From NCBI GenBank assembly GCA_031549105.1, contig JAVBQK010000052.1, positions 1 through 12,568 of the forward strand: a stretch of DNA of 12,568 bases, read 5' to 3'. Shown here one piece after another: positions 6,736-12,568 of the stretch. A model generated the notes under the pieces. That model did no database searches and was not told where the DNA came from. It saw only the letters and a list, made by a program, of their open reading frames with translations. The position numbers and the translations under genes are program-made. Numbering within the stretch: position 1 is the first letter of the stretch; every line of letters starts with the position of its first letter. Source of the DNA: Avichristensenella sp031549105 (GTDB lineage Bacteria > Bacillota > Clostridia > Christensenellales > Aristaeellaceae).

Positions 6736-7785
6736 TTACAACTCCTTCGTCATCCACGCAAATACCTTCGCCACATAGAACCCGGTGCGCAGGTAAAGCC
6801 GCTGGGCGTGGTTGGTGTCGCCGGTGAATAGGGTGCTGAATGTCGCGCCTTCGTCGACGAACTCCTGCATCAGCAGGTTGAAGAGGACGGTCGCGATGCC
6901 GCGCCTTTCGTAGAGCGGATCGGTGCAGATGCCGGTGAAATAGCCGCGGCCACTGTCCTGCTTGTCCACCGGGCCGGTGAAGCCCGCGATTTTGCCGTCG
7001 TGCGTCGCTACGAGCATTGGGCGAGGGCCGGGCGGCACCTTGCCATTGGGCAGAAAGCGCACGTCGGTGGTGGGCCTCCCAGTTTTCCACGCGGCTATTT
7101 CTGTTGCGATGGAACTGCGCCAGTACTCGGACGGGATGCGGTCGCACATGCCGTCGTAGTCGTAATCGAGCGACGCGTCGTAGCGGCCGGTGTAGATACC
7201 CTCGGACGCGAGGCGCTCGCGGATTTCGGTGATCTCCGGCTTCCACGCGTATTGCGCGAGGTTTAGGTACATCGCCACCTCACGCCCACCCTCAATGAAG
7301 CCCTGTGAGAGGAAGAACGCGTATGCGTCTGAGGCGACATCCACGCCGGGCGCGTTGTTGTGGTCATGGCTGGGCGTGTCCGGGATCAGCCAGTCGATGT
7401 TTAGCGGGTTGCTGTTGGACATTTGCGCCAGGTGCTTGCCATTTTCGCGGAAAGCAGCCAGCAGCGTGTTCAGCAGCGCTGTGCCGACGCCCTGGCGGCG
7501 ATACGCCTGGTCTACCAGCAGCGTGGTGACATAGCCCGGGGAGTTTTCGTGCGTTTCCTTGGGCAGGAATATCTTTTTTGCCAGGCCGTAGATGAAGCCG
7601 ATCAGCTGGCCGTCCTGATCGGCGGCGAAAATATAGCGCGGGTCATGGTTGGGGTCCTGCTCGAACTTGCGGCGATAGTACGCCTCGGTAATCGGCTTGT
7701 AGACCACATCACCCGCGTCTACGCAGGCGTTCCACAGAGATACCAGTGCGGGCACATCGGCCTGTGCAAAGGGACGAATGATCAT
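6736..7785 (-). CDS. Tandem GNAT-family N-acetyltransferase
   Basis: A 349-residue cytoplasmic protein with two GNAT acetyl-CoA-binding domains. The N-terminal domain (about 1-170) carries VDQAYRRQGVGTALL with the pyrophosphate-binding RRQGVG at 96-101. The C-terminal domain (about 200-349) carries CTDPLYERRGIATVLF with RRGIA at 294-298, followed by NHAQRLYLRTGF (325-336), a typical GNAT finishing motif. Both acetyl-CoA motifs look intact, so either or both halves could be active. The acceptor is unknown: amino sugars, antibiotics, small amines and protein N-termini all occur in this family. Its ATG overlaps the stop of the upstream GH105 gene in an ATGA junction, implying translational coupling; a GGAGG site (7796-7800) lies ten bases upstream. 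It is the last gene of the operon. Confidence 0.9.
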   Translation of the reverse strand: MIIRPFAQADVPALVSLWNACVDAGDVVYKPITEAYYRRKFEQDPNHDPRYIFAADQDGQLIGFIYGLAKKIFLPKETHENSPGYVTTLLVDQAYRRQGVGTALLNTLLAAFRENGKHLAQMSNSNPLNIDWLIPDTPSHDHNNAPGVDVASDAYAFFLSQGFIEGGREVAMYLNLAQYAWKPEITEIRERLASEGIYTGRYDASLDYDYDGMCDRIPSEYWRSSIATEIAAWKTGRPTTDVRFLPNGKVPPGPRPMLVATHDGKIAGFTGPVDKQDSGRGYFTGICTDPLYERRGIATVLFNLLMQEFVDEGATFSTLFTGDTNHAQRLYLRTGFYVAKVFAWMTKEL

Positions 7786-8891
7786 TTCCGAAGAGCCTCC
7801 ATTTCTACAGCGGCCTGAAGGAACGCACCGACGCCCTTGAGGTCGTTTACAATAATCGCTTCGCGCATGTAGTAGGCAAACGTGCCGTCGCGGTCATTCG
7901 TGTTGCCAAGACCCGCCACCTGGCACGTCTTGTTCAGGTCCACCTCGCCCTTGTATATCTCCACAAACTGGGTGATGATCCCCTCATACGCACGCTCAAT
8001 CTTCGGCATCAGCGCCTTGTCCAGGTAGCCCTTGCGCACGCCCTTGGCAAACGCGTAGGTGTACAGGCACGACGCGGACGCCTCCAGGTAGTTACCCGGG
8101 CGTTCAGCCTGGTCCAGCACCTGGTACCAGACACCGGTTTTCTCGTCCTGCACCGCGAAAAGCGCCTTGGCGCAATCGGCGAGGTAGCCGATGATTTCTG
8201 TGCGCCCCGCATGATCCTCGGGGAAGAAATCTAGCACATCCACCAGCGCCGCCACGTACCAGCCCATCGCCCGGCCCCAGAAGTGCGGCGAGCAGCCGGT
8301 CTCGCGGTTGCACCAGAACTGCTGGCGTTTCTCGTCCCAGGCGTGGTAGTGAAGACCGGTCTTTTCATCCAGCGTGTGGGCGAAGCAGACACGAATCTGT
8401 TTGGCCACATCATCGAACGCCGACGCCGGGCCGAACATCTTGGCGTAGCGCGCATAAAACGGCGAACCCATGTAGATGCCATCCAGCCACATCTGGTGCG
8501 GGTAGATCTGCTTGTGCCAGAAGCCGCCCTCGCTGGTGCGCGGGTGGGCATGCAGCTGGCTCATCAGCAGGTCGGCCGCGCGGCGGTATTTGGCCTCACC
8601 AGTCTTTTCGTAGAGGTAGAGGATCAGCTTGCCGTTGTTGATATGGTCGATGTTGTATTCGTCCGGGCGGTAATCGCGGATCGCCGCGCCGCCGCCGAGG
8701 ATGAAGCTGTCGACGCCCTCCTTGATGAAGGCGAGGTAGCGCGCATCGCCGGTCAGGTCATAGAGTGCAGCAAACCCGTTCCAGATCACGCCATCGTCAT
8801 ATGACCAATGCCTGTGCGGCTGTACATCGCGCCGCATGATGCTGGCCGCCAGCTTGATGTGCCACTCGTTATAAATTACCTTCTCCCACAC
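7782..8891 (-). CDS. Glycoside hydrolase family 105 (unsaturated rhamnogalacturonyl/uronyl hydrolase, YteR/YesR-like)
   Basis: A 369-residue GH105 enzyme, full length for the family and without a signal peptide, so cytoplasmic. GH105 proteins hydrate the delta-4,5 unsaturated uronic acid left by polysaccharide lyases, releasing it from the non-reducing end of imported oligosaccharides. The (alpha/alpha)6-barrel signatures are visible: HWSYDDGVIWNGFAALY (28-44), HQMWLDGIYMGSPFYARY (132-149) with Asp137 in the position of the YteR catalytic Asp, HFWGRAMGWYVAAL (203-216), and NYLEASASCLYTYAFAKG (267-284). Translation should start at GTG 8891: an AGGAGG site lies eight bases upstream, and all conserved sequence lies after it. 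A longer open frame to 9203 only reads the permease gene out of frame. It begins two bases after the permease stop and overlaps the acetyltransferase start. The exact substrate (pectin- or glycosaminoglycan-derived) cannot be fixed. Confidence 0.93.
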   Translation of the reverse strand: MWEKVIYNEWHIKLAASIMRRDVQPHRHWSYDDGVIWNGFAALYDLTGDARYLAFIKEGVDSFILGGGAAIRDYRPDEYNIDHINNGKLILYLYEKTGEAKYRRAADLLMSQLHAHPRTSEGGFWHKQIYPHQMWLDGIYMGSPFYARYAKMFGPASAFDDVAKQIRVCFAHTLDEKTGLHYHAWDEKRQQFWCNRETGCSPHFWGRAMGWYVAALVDVLDFFPEDHAGRTEIIGYLADCAKALFAVQDEKTGVWYQVLDQAERPGNYLEASASCLYTYAFAKGVRKGYLDKALMPKIERAYEGIITQFVEIYKGEVDLNKTCQVAGLGNTNDRDGTFAYYMREAIIVNDLKGVGAFLQAAVEMEALRK

Positions 8892-8893
8892 GG

Positions 8894-9808
8894 TCAGGCC
8901 CTCCTCGGTTTCTTTTTTCGGCGGTCCGCGCGAACCACCAGGATCACCATCATCACGACGGTGACGACATAGGGCGCCATCGCCGTCAGGTTGGAGTTGA
9001 GGCCAACCGACTGGAGCCTGAGACCCAACGCGTCGATGAACCCGAACAGCAGCGCCGCCAGGAACACGCGCGGTGGGTTGGACGCGCCGAATATCACGCA
9101 CGCCACCGCGATGAACCCGCGTGATGCGCTCATGTTCTCGGTGAACATCGTCAGATACCCCAGCGACAGGTGTGCGCCGGACAGCCCGGCGAATACCCCG
9201 CACAGCACCGACGCCAGATACTTCATTTTTTCCGGGCTCTTGCCCGCCGAGCGGAGCGAATCGGGATGTTCGCCCGCCGCGCGCAGCCAGAAGCCCACCG
9301 GCGTGCGGTAGATGAACACCCAGCAGATGAACACCAACAGCCAGCTTGCGTACACCAGCAACGTGTTGCCCGATAGAAGCGGGCCGATCACCGGGATGCG
9401 TTCCAGTACGGCCCAGCTGAACTTGGGCAGCGCCACGATGCCGGGGCTGGAGAATGCGCCCTTGACGCCAAACATCGCGCGCAGCAGGAACACTGTCAGT
9501 CCCCCTGCGAAGATATTCAGCGCCACACCGATGATGAACTCATCGCTCTTAAACTTGATGACGAACATGCCAAAGAACAGTCCCAGCAGCACGCCGATCA
9601 GCACCGCCGCGGCGATGCCGCCTACCCAACTGCCCAGGTAATAGCTACCCACCACCGCGAAGAACGCGCTGGTGAGCATCATACCGTCCATGCCGATGTT
9701 CATGATGCCGACATGGTCGGTCATCAGCACGCCCAGCGCCGCCAGGATGATCGGCGTGGCGGTGCGCAGCGTATTCTGCAGCAGCGCCAATGTCAACACA
9801 TTGCCCAT
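8894..9808 (-). CDS. Nucleoside-type (BMP family) ABC transporter permease, NupQ/YufQ-like
   Basis: A 304-residue polytopic membrane protein, the smaller of the two permeases of a BMP-type importer. Family landmarks are GIMNIGMDGMML (34-45) and KSDEFIIGVALN (87-98), a cytoplasmic coupling segment around residues 173-195 with RTPVGFWLRAAGEHPDSLRS, and RGFIAVACVIFG near 238. Several strongly hydrophobic segments alternate with short loops, and the C-terminus is a basic tail (RADRRKKKPRR). It should pair with the neighbouring permease in the membrane and be driven by the double ATPase upstream. The ATG is one base inside the previous stop (TGATG), with AAAGGAGG (9817-9824) eight bases ahead. Homologues import nucleosides, but the adjacent GH105 gene leaves the actual substrate open. 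Confidence 0.93.
   Translation of the reverse strand: MGNVLTLALLQNTLRTATPIILAALGVLMTDHVGIMNIGMDGMMLTSAFFAVVGSYYLGSWVGGIAAAVLIGVLLGLFFGMFVIKFKSDEFIIGVALNIFAGGLTVFLLRAMFGVKGAFSSPGIVALPKFSWAVLERIPVIGPLLSGNTLLVYASWLLVFICWVFIYRTPVGFWLRAAGEHPDSLRSAGKSPEKMKYLASVLCGVFAGLSGAHLSLGYLTMFTENMSASRGFIAVACVIFGASNPPRVFLAALLFGFIDALGLRLQSVGLNSNLTAMAPYVVTVVMMVILVVRADRRKKKPRRA
8900..8905 (-). promoter_or_regulatory. Ribosome binding site fixing the GTG start of the GH105 gene
   Basis: AGGAGG sits inside the last codons of the permease gene, eight bases ahead of the GTG at 8891. It decides the start against longer in-frame alternatives that would read through the permease gene out of frame. Confidence 0.85.
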
Positions 9809-10920
9809 CAGGCGATCCTCCTTTCGGCAGCAACCCGCGCTCGTCTTCGCGCCTGACGCTCCTTCAGCGCCCGGCTGACGCCGTTTTCGGCCGCCATGAA
9901 GAAGATGATCACCGATTGTACGATCAGCATCAGCTCCGACGAAACGCCGACCGACAGCTCCATCGCCGTGCCACCGATCTTCAGCGCCGCGAAAAAGACG
10001 CTCATCAGCACGATGCCGATCGGGTCGTAGCGCATGATCATTGCCACGAGCATGCCGTCGAAGTAGAACTCATTGGAAAGGGTGGTGATGAACCGCTTGT
10101 GCATGCCAAAAATTTCGAACATGCCGACCAACCCGCACAGTGCGCCGGAGAGCACCATTGCGCCCATCGCGAGCCTGCCGGTGTTCATGCCCATGTAACG
10201 GGCAAACCGCTCGTTCTGCCCGGTCAGCTTCATTTCGTAGCCGGTTACCGATCGCTTCATCAGGTACCAGCACAGAAGCGCCAGCCCTGCCGCGATCCAT
10301 ACGCTGCTTGTCAGGTTTGACAGCGGAATCAGCCGTGGGAACATGAACGCCTTATCCACCGCGTCGGTTCCGGCGGCAATGCCCCTGTCCGCCGTGCGCA
10401 GCGGGCCGTTGGCGAGGTAGCCGCAGAAGTAGATGGCCGCCGAGTTAAGCATGATGGTGGTGATGACCTCGTTGACCTTCAGGCGGATTTTCAGCCATGC
10501 GGGCAGCAGCGCGTACAGCCCGCCTGCTGCCGCAGCCGCCAGCAGCGAGAGCGGCACCGCCACCCATACCGGCCAGCCCGTCAGCTGCGCGCCGACAATC
10601 GCCGCCGCCATCCCGCCCAGGTATAGCTGACCCTCACCGCCGACATTGAAGATGCCCGCCTGCGCCGCGACGGCCATCGCCAGGCCGGTCATCGACAGCG
10701 TAACCGCCTTGGCCAGCGTGTTGCCCACCGCGCGCTGCGTGCCGAACGCGCCCTGGATCAGCGCCCCATATCCCTCGATCGGGCTTATTCCCGTTAGCGC
10801 CATGATGCCCGCGCCGACCAGCAGCGCTAGCAGCACGCTGATTGCCAGCGACAGAAGGTAGTTAAGGCCCAGCTTTTGTCGCCTGGGCAGCAGGCGCTTG
10901 ATCCAACTCGTCTCCGTCAC
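9808..10920 (-). CDS. Nucleoside-type (BMP family) ABC transporter permease, NupP/YufP-like
   Basis: A 370-residue polytopic membrane protein, the larger permease of the pair. A first membrane helix covers about 20-43. The family motifs AGIFNVGGEGQLYLGGM (88-104) and KVNEVITTIMLNS (148-160) are clear, and a coupling-loop-like SVTGYEMKLTGQNERFARYMG follows further on. The C-terminus is Arg-rich and cytoplasmic. The start is a GTG at 10920, supported by AGGAGG (10928-10933) seven bases upstream and by the fact that it forms a GTGA overlap with the stop of the ATPase gene, a sign of translational coupling. The next permease begins one base before this gene's last base. Role: membrane channel of the importer; substrate as uncertain as for its partner. 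Confidence 0.93.
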   Translation of the reverse strand: MTETSWIKRLLPRRQKLGLNYLLSLAISVLLALLVGAGIMALTGISPIEGYGALIQGAFGTQRAVGNTLAKAVTLSMTGLAMAVAAQAGIFNVGGEGQLYLGGMAAAIVGAQLTGWPVWVAVPLSLLAAAAAGGLYALLPAWLKIRLKVNEVITTIMLNSAAIYFCGYLANGPLRTADRGIAAGTDAVDKAFMFPRLIPLSNLTSSVWIAAGLALLCWYLMKRSVTGYEMKLTGQNERFARYMGMNTGRLAMGAMVLSGALCGLVGMFEIFGMHKRFITTLSNEFYFDGMLVAMIMRYDPIGIVLMSVFFAALKIGGTAMELSVGVSSELMLIVQSVIIFFMAAENGVSRALKERQARRRARVAAERRIA

Positions 10921-12452
10921 GCCTCCACCTCCTCCCGTCCGCCGGTCATGTAGAACCCAATCTCCGCCTTGGAGATGGACCCGGCCTCAAACTCGCCGGT
11001 GATGCGTCCCTCGAAGATTGTAAGGATGCGGTCGGAAAGCCTGAATATCTCGTCCAGATCAGCACTGACGAGCAAAATAGCGCAGCCAGCGTTGCGCTTT
11101 TCAAAGATGGCGTTATGTATGAACTCAATCGCGCCAATGTCCACGCCACGCGTCGGCTGCGCGATGACGAGCACCTGCGCATCCAGCGAGAACTCGCGCG
11201 CGACGACTACTTTTTGCAGGTTGCCGCCCGAGAGCGAGGCGGCGGGCACGTCCAGGCCCGCACCGCGAATGTCGAAATTCTTGTACAGCTCGCGCGCATA
11301 GTCCCGGGCCGCGCGGCGCTTCATGTGCACGCGCAGCGCTGAAAAGCGCGGCAGCCGCTGCTTGCCCGCGATCAGGTTATCGGTCAGATCGGCCTTGCCG
11401 GACACGCCGGTCAGCAGCCGGTCCTCCGGCACATGCGCAAGACCCATCTCGCGGATATCGCTAGGGCTGAAGCCATCCGCGCGCGTGCCCTTCAGCCATA
11501 CGCCGCCGGCGCGCAGCGGGCGCAGCCCGCAGATCGCTTCTAGTAGCTCGCTTTGCCCGTTGCCCTCGATGCCCGCGATGCCCAGCACCTCGCCGCACCG
11601 AACGCCAAACGAAACGCCCTTCACCGCAAGCAGCCCCCGGTCGTCGATCGCCTGCAAATCCCGCACGATCAGCGCGGACTCGCTCCGCGTATCGGCGCGC
11701 GAAAGCTCGGGGAACAGCAGCTCGCTGCCCACCATCATCGTAGCGAGGGTGCGCTCGTCCACATTTTTCGTCTCTTCCACGCCGACAAGGCGACCACCGC
11801 GCATCACGCCGACGCGGTCGGACACAGCCATCACCTCATACAGCTTGTGCGTGATGAGGATCACCGTCATGCCCTTTTCCCGCACGATCCGGCGGATGAC
11901 CGCAAACAGCTCATCCGTCTCCTGCGGCGTGAGCACTGCCGTCGGCTCGTCCAAGATGAGGATGTCTGCGCCCCGGCAGAGCGTCTTGAGAATCTCCACG
12001 CGCTGCTGCATGCCCAGGCCCAGCTGGCTCACGCGCGCCCTCGGATCCACCACCAGCCCATATTCGCGCGACAGCGCCGCCGCATCGGTCTCCGCGCGCC
12101 CAAAGTCATACAAAACCCCACGCCTGCGCGGTTCCCGGCATAGCGCAATGTTCTGCGCTACAGTAAACGACGGCACCAGCATAAAGTGCTGGTGCACCAT
12201 ACCCACCCCGGCCCGAATGGCATCGGCGGGACTAAACCGTGCGACCTTCTGCCCACGCACATGCACCTCACCACCGGTAGGCTCGTGCATCCCATACAGC
12301 ACGTTCATCAGCGTGGACTTGCCCGCGCCGTTCTCGCCGACCAGCGCGAATATCTCGCCTGCGCGAACAGACAAACTGACATTATCCAGCGCGAGTACGC
12401 CGGGAAACTGCATCGATATGTTCTGAAAAGAGACAGCATCCGCAGAGGGCAA
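10917..12452 (-). CDS. Nucleoside-type ABC transporter ATP-binding protein with two ABC domains, NupO/YufO-like
   Basis: A 511-residue cytoplasmic ATPase with two fused ABC domains, the expected length for the family. Domain 1 has an intact Walker A (GENGAGKST, 39-47), a degenerate signature (LGLGMQQR, 144-151), Walker B LILDEPTA with Asp168-Glu169, and His202. Domain 2 has a Walker A without Lys (GIEGNGQSE, 294-302), a canonical LSGGNLQK signature (407-414) and a Walker B altered to VIAQPTRGVD. This complementary degeneration is characteristic of sugar/nucleoside double ATPases and suggests one catalytic site. TTG at 12452 is the preferred start because AAAGAGGTGA lies five bases upstream; GTG at 12461 is the alternative, and an open frame extends to 12539 without a ribosome binding site. 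First gene of the operon in the window; a BMP-type binding protein is expected further right. Confidence 0.92.
   Translation of the reverse strand: MPSADAVSFQNISMQFPGVLALDNVSLSVRAGEIFALVGENGAGKSTLMNVLYGMHEPTGGEVHVRGQKVARFSPADAIRAGVGMVHQHFMLVPSFTVAQNIALCREPRRRGVLYDFGRAETDAAALSREYGLVVDPRARVSQLGLGMQQRVEILKTLCRGADILILDEPTAVLTPQETDELFAVIRRIVREKGMTVILITHKLYEVMAVSDRVGVMRGGRLVGVEETKNVDERTLATMMVGSELLFPELSRADTRSESALIVRDLQAIDDRGLLAVKGVSFGVRCGEVLGIAGIEGNGQSELLEAICGLRPLRAGGVWLKGTRADGFSPSDIREMGLAHVPEDRLLTGVSGKADLTDNLIAGKQRLPRFSALRVHMKRRAARDYARELYKNFDIRGAGLDVPAASLSGGNLQKVVVAREFSLDAQVLVIAQPTRGVDIGAIEFIHNAIFEKRNAGCAILLVSADLDEIFRLSDRILTIFEGRITGEFEAGSISKAEIGFYMTGGREEVEA
10928..10933 (-). promoter_or_regulatory. 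Ribosome binding site fixing the GTG start of the first permease gene
   Basis: AGGAGG lies within the final codons of the ATPase gene, seven bases before GTG 10920. It supports this non-ATG start in the GTGA overlap. Confidence 0.8.
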
Positions 12453-12457
12453 CGGGT

Positions 12458-12467
12458 TCACCTCTTT
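12458..12467 (-). promoter_or_regulatory. Ribosome binding site supporting a TTG start of the ATPase gene
   Basis: AAAGAGGTGA closely matches the anti-Shine-Dalgarno complement and ends five bases before TTG 12452. The competing GTG at 12461 lies within this motif and would have no proper site of its own. Confidence 0.65.
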
Positions 12468-12568
12468 CGTGGGATGATGAAGAAGAGAACGAGGGGACGC
12501 GAGGGGGGACGGGCGCCCAGTACCCAGCCACGAGGCCAACCACCAAGACCAACAAAAAATAGACAGCG
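12468..12568. other. Leader region upstream of the ABC operon, no gene seen
   Basis: About 100 bases without a supported gene. Read toward the operon the stretch is pyrimidine-rich (12478-12510 is almost all purine on the plus strand). I found no convincing -35/-10 pair. A binding-protein gene, expected as the first gene of such operons, is not within the window. Confidence 0.4.

Noticed and set aside
8283..8804. 173-residue plus-strand open frame opposite GH105
   Set aside because: Antisense shadow caused by high GC content; the opposite strand carries the GH105 signatures.
8892..9203. N-terminal extension of the GH105 reading frame
   Set aside because: This stretch is Arg/Gly/Val-rich out-of-frame translation of the permease gene. 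A strong ribosome binding site and all GH105 signatures start at 8891.
11323..12426. 367-residue plus-strand open frame opposite the ATPase gene
   Set aside because: Low-complexity Ser/Arg/Pro/Thr-rich translation antisense to a clearly conserved ABC ATPase; no ribosome binding site or recognisable domain.

Overview
The window is GC-rich bacterial DNA. Strong AGGAGG-type ribosome binding sites, a nucleoside-type (BMP family) ABC transporter, a sugar solute-binding protein and many sugar enzymes suggest a fermentative Gram-positive lineage, most likely an uncultured Clostridia/Christensenellales-like bacterium from a gut or similar polysaccharide-rich habitat. This placement is inferred from style and content; there is no marker gene. 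The left edge carries a 34-base C homopolymer in low-complexity sequence, which may be an assembly or sequencing artefact.

Layout. (1) 135-1376, plus strand: an orphan family-1 sugar ABC solute-binding protein with a signal peptide but no lipobox, followed by a clean intrinsic terminator. (2) 1443-2165, plus: a metallo-beta-lactamase-fold hydrolase that starts only 18 bases after that terminator. (3) 2162-4747, minus: an unusually large FAD-dependent oxidoreductase with two dinucleotide-binding motifs and a helical C-terminal extension; its stop overlaps the stop of the hydrolase gene tail to tail. (4) 4838-6475, plus, divergent from (3): a fusion of a ROK-type sugar kinase and a GmhA-like SIS phosphosugar isomerase. 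(5) 6476-6735: a non-coding spacer with two inverted copies of a two-hairpin palindromic repeat whose stems show compensatory changes, plus a possible terminator. (6) 6736-12452, minus: a tightly coupled five-gene operon read right to left: double-ATPase ABC subunit, two membrane permeases, a cytoplasmic GH105 unsaturated-uronide hydrolase, and a tandem-GNAT acetyltransferase.

How they may work together. Most genes fit uptake and intracellular processing of unusual carbohydrates. The ABC subunits look like the NupOPQ/YufOPQ nucleoside-import machinery, but they are translationally coupled to a GH105 enzyme that normally removes unsaturated uronic acid from pectin- or glycosaminoglycan-derived oligosaccharides. 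Either this transporter imports a uronide-containing glycoside, or two functions share one transcript. The central kinase-isomerase fusion and the FAD enzyme are divergently transcribed from a shared 90-bp region and could act on the same sugar, but no substrate can be read from the sequence.

The most interesting points are the ROK-SIS fusion lacking the classical ROK zinc cysteines, the GH105 gene inside a nucleoside-type transporter operon, the two-Rossmann FAD protein with a helical tail, and the covarying inverted repeat pair. I saw no tRNA, rRNA, CRISPR array, transposase or phage gene.
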